Shown piece by piece: positions 23,146 through 34,082 of a stretch of DNA of 64,000 nucleotides. The notes under the pieces were generated by a model. That model worked only from the letters and a program-made list of their open reading frames with translations, was not told the origin of the DNA and ran no database searches. A program made the position numbers and the translations under genes. Origin of the DNA: Cristatella mucedo (lineage: Eukaryota > Bryozoa > Phylactolaemata > Cristatellidae); contig WPIO01000023.1 of NCBI GenBank assembly GCA_009760855.2, positions 2,339,001-2,403,000 of the forward strand, read 5' to 3'. The stretch's first letter is position 1. Each line of letters opens with the position of its first letter.

Positions 23146-23684
23146 TTCTAATGACCGACTAGCGCACAACGTGTGAGCGACGGCAAAGTATCCTTGACCT
23201 TTATTAAAGCAAGGGCAATGGAATCGCTATCACGCTTCCTGCCATCGAACCGGGGGGTGGGTGGGGACGGCCGGCCCTATGCCCAATCATAAAGATTGGC
23301 AGCCAAATAAAATCGGTAGTGTATAGGAACTGCAAATTATAAGCACTATACTTAATAGGGTGCGCATAATCAAATATGTTCCTAATTGCGGCTGTTGCAC
23401 GCGGTCGTCCGCGTCAATAACGTACTCAGCAGCAGTAAACTAAGCGAATAGAGGTCGCGTCTCGCATTGATCCTTCACCTTGACAAAAATGGGTCTGCTG
23501 TATCAATTAGGGCGCATTTCCGGCACGTTTTAGGCGGCGGCACCAGTACCTGCATCACTGCCAAGTGTATGTATTATTTGTGCATGATGTTTAAAGTTTG
23601 TGAACTCCCTTGTGATTTTCGGCCTGAATCGTAGCACTGCGCAGCAGTGCTGATTTGAATAGTTCGTTGCAGCCAATTGTACAG
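23146..23684. promoter_or_regulatory. Bidirectional promoter between IMP3 and SLX9
   Basis: The 539 bp between the two start codons contain a CCAAT box at 23283-23287 and an inverted copy (ATTGG) at 23295-23299, next to a G-rich stretch ending in GGCCGGCC at about 23254-23276. Paired or opposed CCAAT boxes (NF-Y sites) and GC-rich DNA are typical of animal bidirectional promoters. No TATA box is evident for either gene. Whether these boxes are used is inference. Confidence 0.6.
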
Positions 23685-24599
23685 ATGGGTAAAGTCAAAC
23701 GCAGCAGGCAAAAAGTCCACCGAGCAGCCCAGAAGGAACGAGCCGAGAAACCTGCTAACGAAGCTGCTAGCGCTGATACCGAGGATAGGCCGCCAGCCAT
23801 CAAGGTAGGCTTGCTTTGCCTCAGCTAAGCCAAGCGGCGCTGATTTCGATGGTTTTGTTTTAACAGACAATAGCTCACCTGTTACAGATGAGCCTACAAT
23901 GAGCACTTAAAGCACGTCACTAAGATAAACTATCCAAAGGATTAACGGCTTACTCCATGATTTAACTTTACCAAAATTGATGCATTTTCTGTTTAGTTAA
24001 CAAGGCTTGAATTGCATGTCTAGCCATTAACGGCATGAGTGACATTGGCTTGTTATCCACTGCAATTTAGCTAGGTGAGCGCCCGCTGTAGCGCTGATGA
24101 AGTGGAATTATTGCACCATCTCCCACCACCCGAATATGCATGCGAGGGAAAATTAGCATGGGCATTCATTGCGACCGTCTTCAGTTGGGTTTCACCGCGT
24201 GGTGTAGCACATCACGGTAGTTGCTGAAAATTCCATGCAACGTCAGGCACCAACATGCAGTTGCTCAAGTATGTAGATGGTTGCACAGCCACCACGACAA
24301 TCTCTTTAACTTGCGCTTTATTCCTATAAACATCGTCACATGTTAGCAATACTTAATGCATGAGCACTGGGCATAATAAAAGAAAAAGAAACGTGCTTTT
24401 GTTCGTATTAAATATATTTGTTGATCTAATTTGATAGCATTGATTGATCTAGGCATAGGCTCTATTGCTTGCAATGCCGGATCTGACCTGATCCGGGCTG
24501 TGGCTGATCGACCGGCCGAAGCGGTGTGTGTTGTTTTACTCTAGATAATAAAAAGTGGTCTCGGATGTGAGATTAGCAACCTTAGGTCTTAGTTGCTGG

Positions 24600-24630
<31 letters not shown>

Positions 24631-26501
24631 CTGCAAGCGTGCAGGCTCTTAACAGTCTGGGGTACAGACTTGTGCAAACTTCTATCAGCTCTTGGACAGC
24701 GACCACATGCTGGTGGCATGTAACTTCACTGGAGTCCTCATCTTTCCGGCGGTTGTGCTCTCTTGACCACGGTAAATGACTAAAAAATAATCCTGGCAGT
24801 CAAAAGCAGGTACTTCTAGCCAATGCAAGCAACCAGACAAACCTTCTTAAGCAGCTTCCTAAAATTGTCAGTGCCGGTTTGTGTCTCTAGCAATATTCTA
24901 AGGGATTTATTGCAACCTGTTGCTGGAGAAAAACAGAATGAACAAACGTTCAAATGTGTTCGCTCGGTGAAAGCCCGGCCGAGTCATGTTTTGAGTTCCA
25001 CTGTTCCAATCTCTTCCTGCTACTTACAATTGTACTTTTTTGAGTTCGTCGAACTATGCAATTATTAGTATTACTAATCATATAGTTAGTGGAGTGAATT
25101 TAATTCATGGCTCTAGCATGACTGGCAACCGTGCTACAGTGGGGGAGCATGCTAATATTTGACCGGCCAAATACTTTTGCTGGCAAGTGTACATGCAAAC
25201 CAGGATTTGCTTTCTGGTTTTATGATGCCTCGACCGTAATGTTTGTGCAGAGACCGGGAAGTGAGCTCACTCTTGATGGCTGCTGGACTCTGTCATTATC
25301 AAGTCTAAAACCTGCTAGGGAAGACAGAGCCTGCTTAGAGTAGGCTGGAGAGGCACAGAACATGATGGCTGCAGGCACAAGCACACAGGTAAATTCAGCA
25401 ATATCTACTAAGGCACTATAAGATGAGATGGTATCCAAGTAAAGTGAATATCATGAGGTTATCAGATGATTAGGTTGAAGCTACAAACAGTTTTTGTAAA
25501 GTTAATCACTAGCAGAAACCCTCTACATAACAAGTATAGGAAAACGCTGGCCATCAAGTAGAGATAAAAGCTTACCTATCACATATTTCTGTTTGCACGA
25601 GTGTCATATTCTGTGCTAATTTTACAAGACAACGTTGCTGCTGGCTGTATTATTATCTCCGCCATGATACCAAGAGTGGGCCCTGAGCATTTGCCAACGG
25701 TCGTATCGCCCAACTTGGTATGTTTATGCAACTTCCTGATTTTATCTTCATTCAGTTTGAGAAAACTTGCAGCAATCCAAGTATGAATGTTAGCAATACA
25801 CCCTGCTAGGAAGTTAAAAGAGAGTTGGGCCTGCTGAAGGCAGGGAGAGATTAAAGCATAGGTACAGCTGTTGGTCATCTGCATACAACTGAAAGCCTAT
25901 ATTGTGCTTGGCTATTACTTATGCAAGAGGCAAGTATAAATTGTGAAAACAAGTGGACCAACCACAGAGCCTTGGGTTAGCCTATACGTTATAGACCCCC
26001 TCTTGGCTGTTGTCCATTGTTATCATCGCTTTGAAATCTCCATTTAAGGTAGCACCTGAGCCATTGCTGAATTGTGCCAGTGATATCTGGGCAAGACCAT
26101 AGGCACCCAAGAATGTATTGGTGATCAATGGTATCAAACGCTGCCCAGAGAGACAGCAGAGAGACATATCTTTAGTCTGCATTCCATAGAAGATCGGTAT
26201 CCTCTCACAGCAGCGCTGGATCTGAGGTGCAATTAGCTCTAAAACCTAACTGGAACTGTCTTGCTAGGTTTAAAGTTTTGATGTAAGAGTTTAGCTAGTC
26301 TGCTACTACTCCATCTAGAGTCTTAGCAGCACCAATTTGAAGACCGTGTGTGAGTTGCTCAAGTTCTCCTGGGCTAGTGTTGATTTAATAATGAATTGCC
26401 CAACGACAGCCCCTTTAAAGATGCAGAGACAAGACCTGAGGCTGAGAACATATGTTATATGATATTTAGGCAGTGGAGCAGCAGACCTGTGCATCTTACG
26501 A

Positions 26502-26533
<32 letters not shown>

Positions 26534-29500
26534 CACTTGATAAGGCGCCCTGAGAGAACTCAATCTCTTTCTAGGCGCTTTACATTTGGTGCAGAGGGAA
26601 ACGCGATTGAATGATGAGTAGTATTATCATGCTTGATAAATAACATGAATAACATGTTAAGGCTGACATGCACAGGGTCAGCATGGAAGTGTGGTTAGTG
26701 GAAGCAAAATTGGTGTAGGGTCTAGAGGGCTAGTAGAGTTCTTTGAATAGGTGGTGAACTCTTGAGATGAGATCCCTAATGACAGGCTTAAATCAAGCAG
26801 GTAAAGCAAGGATCAGAGGGTGGGGAGTGTCAAGTGGGGATGTTAGCTTGGGGATAGACTCTCCGATCTTATCAACCTAAAGAAGCTTATGAAGCGATCT
26901 GCCAGACCGCCACATGGATCTCTAGTAAGGCCTTGACCTGAGAGCTGCTAACGAAAGGATTGATGGTCGATTTTTGGATTGTGCATTTGTGATTAAACTA
27001 GTTTCTTTTTTAAAGATGATAGATTTAGCCTTACCTCGGTGGATTGGTACGACCTACGATAGTCCTCTCATATGCCAGTCAGTCCTGATCTCTTATATGG
27101 TTTTTCTGTTAGCCAATGCAGACAGTCACGCTGACTGCGGCGATATGTCTCTGCCCGATCATTTGTCGGTTCGTGCATGTTGTCAGTGTTCATGCTTGAA
27201 TCATGAAACTTGTATGTATTGAGTAGATTCTAATGTGAACGAGGCAGGAAAGTGCATTATTAGCCCAAGCTTGCATGTATTAGTCCATATATATTTGGCC
27301 ACCATAAGGGAAATACCTGGTGCCTATTGGTCTCACAATTTGTGGGATCCATCTGCACACGTCTGTGAGCTACTGCATGTTAGCTGCTGAAAGCAGGAGT
27401 GCTGTTGCTATAGTCAGTCCGACCACCACGATTGGTGAGCAGCGACCTCTTAGCTTGGCGCACAGCAGCCACTTGCTGTCCGTGCCGCTCGTCGTGCCGA
27501 TGGGCGATTGCTTAGTGCGACGTAATGCGAATCGAGCATATCGCGGTGCTGGCATTGAGCTCATCGTGATGTTGTGGTATCCGAATGGGTCTCTGCAATC
27601 CAGGAGACGTGGGATACTCAGAGCAACGTATTTAAGAACATCAAAATTGACACCGCCCTGCTGCATCAGGCGTTGCCTGATTTCGATGCAAGAAGTGGTG
27701 TCACCAACAAGAGCTTGAAGGACTTGAACCTCAGCAAGAAGTCGAAGCAGAAGCTGCGGCACGAGCTGTGGATTCAGAGTGAGTCTGGTCCTCCCCTCAG
27801 AGCTGCTGCGCGACGGCTGCCCAGCGAGGGCTTCTTCCGGCACCCTCCTCCTAATGCCCTGCTGATGCTGTTTTTTCCCCTGCTCAAGAGTTGGATGCAG
27901 TTGCTGCAGCCAAGAAAAATGACAAAGAGAAAAGGAAGAGACAACAGACTGCCATCGTGGGTGACATGCAGCCACTGCAGGACTGCCTGCCGACTCTTGA
28001 GCGGCTTATGGCGGACCGCCACCATAAGCCGCAGTCAGTGAGGTTTGTCGGCACCGTATGCGGCCTCTGTCAGTAGCCGTTCGTACTGTCAGTAGCCATT
28101 CCACAGTATGTCGTGGCTCAGTTGCGTTGGCTGCTGCATCCGAATTGCTAGTGCCTATGCGTATGGTCGCGATGTTCGAAATATCGTGGACCATTGGGCG
28201 GAGGGCGGGCGGGCGGCAATGAGGGCACGTAGTAGGCTCGGCCAGTAGTGAGTGGTCGCCTGCATCCGAATTGCTAGTGCCTATGCGTATGGTCGCGATG
28301 TTCGAAATATCGTGGACCATTGGGCGGAGGGCGGGCTGGCGGCAATGAGGGCACGTAGTAGGCTCGGCCAGTAGTGAGTGGTCGCATCTAATATTCTGGT
28401 TCTGCTAATGAGAGGCGATTTGCGCGAATGGGAGGCGATTTGTTCTCATCCTGTAGCTGGGGTCGTGAGGCCCCAGGCAGTAGCAGGCATCCACCAGCAT
28501 GTCACTGCATCCTGCGACGTTGACTACAGCCCATCAACTGCCTGAATTAGGGCTTCCTCTTTTGATGTCTGCAGCTGCTGTGAGGTCGTGAGTAGCACAT
28601 TACAGGCTGAGTGTATCCATGACTTGCTGTCATACCTGTCGGCAAGGGGGGCGACGAAGGGTGCTTTAGCCCTCTCTGTCGAGGGCAATTCGAAAGTGGC
28701 ATGCCTTAGGCAAGCTTTAGAGAATGCCCTTTCTCGTGTGTGCGCGCGCACACACACACTTACACATGCGCACACACACACACACACCCCACCGGCAAGG
28801 CCATGGTCACTTTGGGGCTGGCTTCTGGGGGAGGCCTGCCATGTTTGGCGAGCAGCAGAATAGGCTTATATTGTGCCGAATCGGGCCTTTAACATACAAC
28901 TTTGTCTATACCCTAAAGGCGATAGCCACGTGTCTGTTTAGATTCTGCCAAAAAGGCTGCTGGATTGTGGTGCCCTTGCCAACTCCCCTACACATTCATG
29001 GTCGCTATGCAGAGAGGGGGAAGAAGACTGTCATTTCTTTAAGAAGGCAGTAATTATTTTAGAGCTGCTAGAGAACTAGCTGCTTTTAGACAAGTTTGAA
29101 AAAGTCTGCTGGCCAAAGAAAGCGTTCGGTGAGCAGCTGCAGGCTGACCAAGCAGCACACAAGAGATCTCTTTGAACTAGGTCGGACGGTGCTTGCAGTC
29201 ATCTCATCATAGGTGCAGACCTTCAATCTCACCGGAAAAAAATGGAACACATCCCCAACTAGAGTCCAATTAGCTCGTTCCGGGTGGCTCACCGTCCCTT
29301 TGCAGCTTCAATGCATTTTTTCCAGAGGAAAGCTGCACTTTCGTTTTACAAGAGGCTGACCAAATCTGGCAGGCAGTGTGCCGTAGACGTGCATCTTCAT
29401 GCTGTCCAAGTGGGAGTATCAATTCCTTCCCCCCCCCCTTTTTTTTTAGGTGGGGTGCAGGGGCTGGTTGGGAAGGGGCTTAACCATCACAGCCCTAGCG

Positions 29501-32500
29501 GGAGATCACAGCGATGGAGAGAAAGAAAGGCCACATGTCATATGCTGGTCATATACCGGTCATATGTCATAAAGAAAGGCTGTCATATGCCGGTCAGGGG
29601 AGTTCAGGGGAATCAGCCCAGAATTCAGCTGCACGAGGCTGATTTCATAGTCGCTCACCAATCGCAGCAAACACCTACGCTGTCGCAGTTTACTTCTTGA
29701 CAAACCTCCTATGAGGACCCGTATGCCTGTTTTGCTCTTGCAAGAAAATTTGGCTGTTCAGCTTTCTGCATAGGGCAAATGCTTGCAGCATGCAACTCCA
29801 GTAGGTTGGCTGCCCACAGCTGATCTCCTATCAATCACGTGGTTGAGCTTTTTTTTTGGGATCACACCAAAGCTAGACAATTCAAACAATTCGTTTGTTT
29901 GCGGCGACCGTTAAACCATCGTTTACACTGTTATTCACCACCGTCGTACAGCCCGCTTACAGCAATCGGGTTTGCTTAGTCAGTCGAGCTGGATGAATAT
30001 CTATAACTCACCTCTGATCTGGGAGGTCACCTGTTCTGCTCCCAGCCGTGACTCGATGCATTCTTCTTTCTTTCTGGTGCGTACGCTACTCCTTTGGGGT
30101 GTTGAGTGCCGTACAAAATCCAGTGACAATTCAGCAACATTAGTTTTATTGCGATAAGTTGCACGCTTTTAGCATCGTTTCTAGCTAGCCGGAGGGGGTA
30201 TATGCTAATAGGGGGGATGGCATTTTGAATCCCAGCTTATCACAAAGCCTTTAGTTTTATTTCGCCAGCTGGTAATGTTTTGGCTAGTATTTATGCTGCT
30301 CGATGCTCAAGATCTTCACCTGCATTCTGTACTGTGCTTTGATTATGGCTGGCACAGTGAAGCCGCATGGTCTCCAAGCAACGGTTTCAGTGCCTTATGA
30401 AAATCAGTGCAGCTTTCATCTGTAGCGTCAGTTCATCTGGGTTTCTAAGCTACATATTTTCTTGATTAATCACCTTGCACAATCTCAACCTTTATTTTTA
30501 TGCAGGTGGAAAACAGCTGTACCTTTGCTTTTTACCCTAGCTGCTTTCAAGCACATCTAACTCGCTCAGCTTTCTCATAGCATATATTGCTGACGTTCGC
30601 GGTTGGATAGCTGAAAACTTTCTCAGATAGATGATTAAAACCAATCAAGTTGTTGCATGCCTGGTGTTACAAGGCTAATAGTCAAAATGGGCTCTTGTCA
30701 GTATATCTCCTGTAAGTTTCAGTCTCACTTTTAGGTCTCCTCATTATTCTCTTGCTCCTGCCTCTCTATCGGACATACTTCTTCGGCAGGCTTCGCATCG
30801 TACCATCTGCTTAAATGACAAGTCATTTAGCCATGGTTACAAGCAACCTTAAATCCTTGGTAGACTTTACCTTCGGCTTGTATGCTCTCAAGCACGAGAC
30901 TCACTATCACTGAAGTCACGATATTCCCGACTTGAATTTAAAAAGACACTAAACCCTACTTGTTACTTATAGCATGTACTATGACATGTGCATTGTCCTT
31001 TGCATGTTTACATTATTAATGTTATCATAAGTTATTTGACATGCCTCCTCTCCAGCGTGTGTTTAGTATCTACAAAGATATTTAGTTCTCTTAGGTGCTC
31101 TACAAATGTGTATTATCGTCATTTATAAACGGAGCTAGTAGCTGTCCGTGAAATTGGAAAAACTTGAAAAAGCTTTATGCAGCTTCAGCCGTTCTACATC
31201 ATCAAAGAACCTACTTAATGACGAGTCAGTTCACACTGAGTGTTCATTACTTATGCTTATGCCAGCCTCAGGCATATTCTTCGAACTCTTTGATTAGCAC
31301 TTTCTCGTCGGCTGACTTGTGTGACAATAAGGCACTGTATCAGGCATCCAATGCCGACATGGGATTGGGTAGGGATGGGTTGGCGGTCGGTCTGTACTGC
31401 AGTCGTGTCAACTTCCCTGCTGGCCTCCTTCAATGGGCAAGTGAACGATTGGCCCTGTAGCCGTGTTTTTGTCAGTCTGGCTGCAAGTTTTTGCCGGACA
31501 ACGGATATATAATATAGTGAACCTCAGTATTCCTACTGTGTATTCGAAAGCTGTAATCTGTTGATCGATACCTTTAGCCATGGCATGCTCATGCTATTTT
31601 CAAGGCACCACATGTACTTTGCAGGCGAATCAGGTCTGCACTGTGAAGCTTTCATTTACAGCCGATTTGAACTGTCAAAGATTTAACTTGTTCTGTTCCT
31701 CTACTCCTACATCAACGAGGCTCTTGAATTCAGCCGACCATTACTTTTACTTTGCTCCAGGTCAATCGTCCTTCAACCTCTTCACATAGCTTAGCTTGTC
31801 GGCCGCCCTCGAGCTGGGCACACTTATCACTAGTTAACAGCCAAGTCGGTACTGACGTGCTGCATAGTCTAAAAAGTTGTACTCGTCGCTGATAACCAAT
31901 GTGCCTGTGGAGCTCTACGCTTATTTTTTGCTCTCATCGTCGTTCTGTCTTTCCAGTGCACCCAAGCCAAAGGCCGTGGCTACAGAGAAGCAGAGAAAGA
32001 AGCAGCAGTAAGTCGCCTCTCAGCGTGCATGCTGCAGCATGCGTCCATGGACGGGCCCTGCAGCCTTTGCCTCCCACCTGCTGCCTCTTGCACGTTCAAA
32101 GTGTGCACATCTAGGTGCACGTTCAAAGTGTGCCCATCACGGATCGAAACGTGAGAGAAACGTCCGAGTCCGAGCCGTTCGACAGATACTTAAAAGATTG
32201 TCCATGCTGGTCCAGTTCTCTCGGGAGGGGGATCCTAGATGCAGGCCTTTTTGCGCCCCACATATGCTTGTCTGCACTCATCTTGCTGGAGCAGAGCCGA
32301 TACTTTCTTGCGTTCGGTTACGAAGCAGTTTCTCCCTTCATTTACAAATGGGCAGCTATAATGCACCACCTACGCTTGGTCGGTGCAGACAGAAACCACG
32401 GGTGTGTTGCATTCCAGTTCAGTGTACGTTTGTTGCTAGCGTATCTTCTGATCCTCCCATTCTCATGGCCACCTAGTGTATCCATGCTGCCACGAATAAG

Positions 32501-33926
32501 TGATGCTCATTGCATAAGCTTTCGATTGACGATGCAAAGTAAATTTGTGAGGGAATTGCCGAACAACCGTAGCAGACGTCTTTAATCTTACAGCAAGTAT
32601 GGGCCGTAATAGCCCACGGGCTAAGGTGCTCGCTAATCCTGCTGTGGGCGACCCTTTATTGCCAACTGCAAGTGGTGGTGATAGCCGTTAAGGTTATTCT
32701 CCTGCTATTATAAATGAGGCTATTAAAACATCTATGTATTTTATTTATGTAAGTCTTTGCCAAGTAGCAGTTTCAGTAAACATAACCCATTTCACATCGG
32801 GCCGAGTGCATGCCTTGAGTTAACGCTGCCTCCCTCACAGGCCTTCACTTAGGACACCTCACCAGGTGAAGGAAATCATTAGTCAATGAAACGAAACGGG
32901 AAGGAAGTCGTCCATCGGTTGGCGTAAGTGGTCAGACGAAAGATTAGCTGATTAAATACCCATTTTTATAACGGCAGAAGAGCCGCAACTGCTATCACCA
33001 CCACTTTGCAGTGGACCACAAAGGATCGTCCACTCCGGGACTAGAACACACGATCTGGCTGGAGTGAGCACCTTACCTCCTGGGCTAATACCAAGGGACG
33101 AACTGTAGTGCAGGGCACCCGACAGCCCCGCGTTGAACTCGTGTTCAAATCCTCCTGGTGCTAGGAACTCACTGGGCACTTAGCTGTGTACATGCGCAGT
33201 CTCTACTAGGGCGCCAGGGGGCCTGACCGCACACAGTGTACACGGAAAACTCTTCTAATGACACTCCGCTGCCAAGGACATGCTGCGCAGGTGCAGCGAG
33301 TCATATATCACAAGAATTGCCGTCACGAGTACTTTTCGTTGCATGAGCCTCACTGTACACACTGTTTCTATACAAACCTGTACATGCGACTTTCGATGTG
33401 GAAATACGAACACCATAGCGCCACGCTTCGTGGATACACGAGCTACCACTAGCTCACATCATGCATTTGCCAGAAAGTGCAGAAAGCGCTGTCGTCGATG
33501 AAGCCGCCGGGCGCATTTCCGCGCGAGCCGTATGGCTGCCTTTGGCAGCACCGACCGGGTGGGCATCCGCTCGCCTGCATGGCCAAGAGGGGAGGAAGGT
33601 ATGCGGGGCAGACGAGAGATTGCCGAGCATGTGATGACGGCACAAGCAAGGCCCCACGAACGATGATGCCCAATGTGTGCTTCCGCAGCAACCGCGGATG
33701 CTCCTCCCCGTGACCGCTCGATTCGGTGCTGCTGCAACATGGGCTGCAGCGGCGCCTGTCTTCTCTTACTCCTAGCTCCGCTGCTCATGCCACTTGTAGG
33801 ATGCAAGACATGGCAGTCTTTGCGCAAGTCATACAGCACTCGGCGTTCAAGGAAAAGCCGCTCGCTACCATCAAGGAGCACTTGCAGAATAGGATCAAGC
33901 TGGAAGACGGCATGGACATGGCCTGA
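23685..33926 (+). CDS. SLX9: Ribosome biogenesis protein SLX9 homologue (FAM207A), five exons
   Basis: Exons: 23685-23804, 27604-27778, 27889-28042, 31957-32007 and 33800-33926 (TGA). Phases agree throughout and give 208 residues. Exon 1 starts MGKVKRSRQKVHRA, the basic N terminus of FAM207A/SLX9 proteins. Exon 2 has VFKNIKIDTALLHQALPDFD followed by KKSKQKLRHE. Exon 3 is Lys/Arg-rich and carries the family hallmark IVGDMQPLQDCLPTLERL. Exon 4 is a short basic linker. Exon 5 ends with VFAQVIQHSAFKEKPLATIK and LEDG near the C terminus. In yeast, Slx9 binds 20S/27S pre-rRNA and helps pre-40S maturation and export; the animal protein is nucleolar. The exon 3 donor (GAG|GTTTGT) is weaker than the in-frame GTGAGG just upstream, but only the chosen one keeps the downstream frame. 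The intron at 27779-27888 is 110 bp. Confidence 0.87.
24599..24628. repeat. (TC)n microsatellite
   Basis: About 14 TC units in SLX9 intron 1. Confidence 0.9.
25580..26340 (-). mobile_element. LINE (CR1/L2-like) fragment, antisense
   Basis: The minus strand has IHTWIAASFLKLNEDK (the conserved block after the YADD region) and earlier reverse transcriptase pieces. Broken ORF in SLX9 intron 1. Confidence 0.65.
26503..26700 (-). mobile_element. LINE-A 3' end, antisense
   Basis: (AAT)n, then AGAGAACTCAATCTCTTTCT within GGCGC arms, then LINE-A 3' region. It may belong with the fragment at 25580-26340 or be separate. Confidence 0.7.
28130..28386. repeat. Two-copy tandem duplication, 126-bp unit
   Basis: GCATCCGAATTGCTAGTGCC at 28136 recurs at 28262. 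The whole unit, including GGGCGGAGGGCGGG, is repeated almost perfectly. It lies 90 bp after the SLX9 exon 3 donor. Confidence 0.9.
28746..28788. repeat. (CA)n microsatellite, interrupted
   Basis: CA run with short breaks in SLX9 intron 3. Confidence 0.85.
30560..31116 (+). mobile_element. Old LINE-A 3' half
   Basis: Decayed blocks: I(A)DVRGWIAENFL, PLSDILLRQAS, and a weak tail (AAAGATATTTAGTTCTCTTAGG) with a short ATT end. An internal deletion is evident compared with 60590-61680. Confidence 0.55.
32601..32748 (+). mobile_element. SINE-A, partly deleted head
   Basis: Body and 3' part match SINE-A (TTTATTGCCAACTGCAAG, GATAGCCGTTAAGG, AAATGAGGCT). The segment that should carry the B box is missing. 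Confidence 0.7.
32944..33092 (-). mobile_element. SINE-A, diverged
   Basis: Minus-strand match to SINE-A body with a degraded B box. Confidence 0.6.
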
Positions 33927-34082
33927 CGACTCCTGCGACCGTGACGGACGACAAGGCTCAATCGACTGTGCAATCGACGGTCACGGTCCGAGTCAAGTAA
34001 CGGCCGCTGGCCCCTTGGAGCCGGTCGCGGCTGCCACGCTCAGGCCAGTGCCAGTTTGGTGATGGCCTGACTGACCCGGCCA
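33927..34082. other. 156-bp tail-to-tail gap between SLX9 and the dynein gene
   Basis: GC-rich, with no AATAAA on either strand within the gap. A plus-strand AATAAA occurs at 34519-34524, inside a dynein intron, so the SLX9 transcript may run antisense through the last dynein exons. Confidence 0.6.

Noticed and set aside
23146-23169. Upstream extension of IMP3 by eight codons
   Set aside because: The first codon is TTG, and the family N terminus begins at the downstream ATG.
27370-27975. 201-residue minus-strand frame
   Set aside because: It is antisense to SLX9 exons 2 and 3, whose plus-strand product is clearly homologous.
28037-28042. Stronger-looking SLX9 donor GTGAGG at 28038
   Set aside because: It would put exons 4 and 5 out of frame; GAG|GTTTGT at 28043 keeps the known C-terminal sequence.
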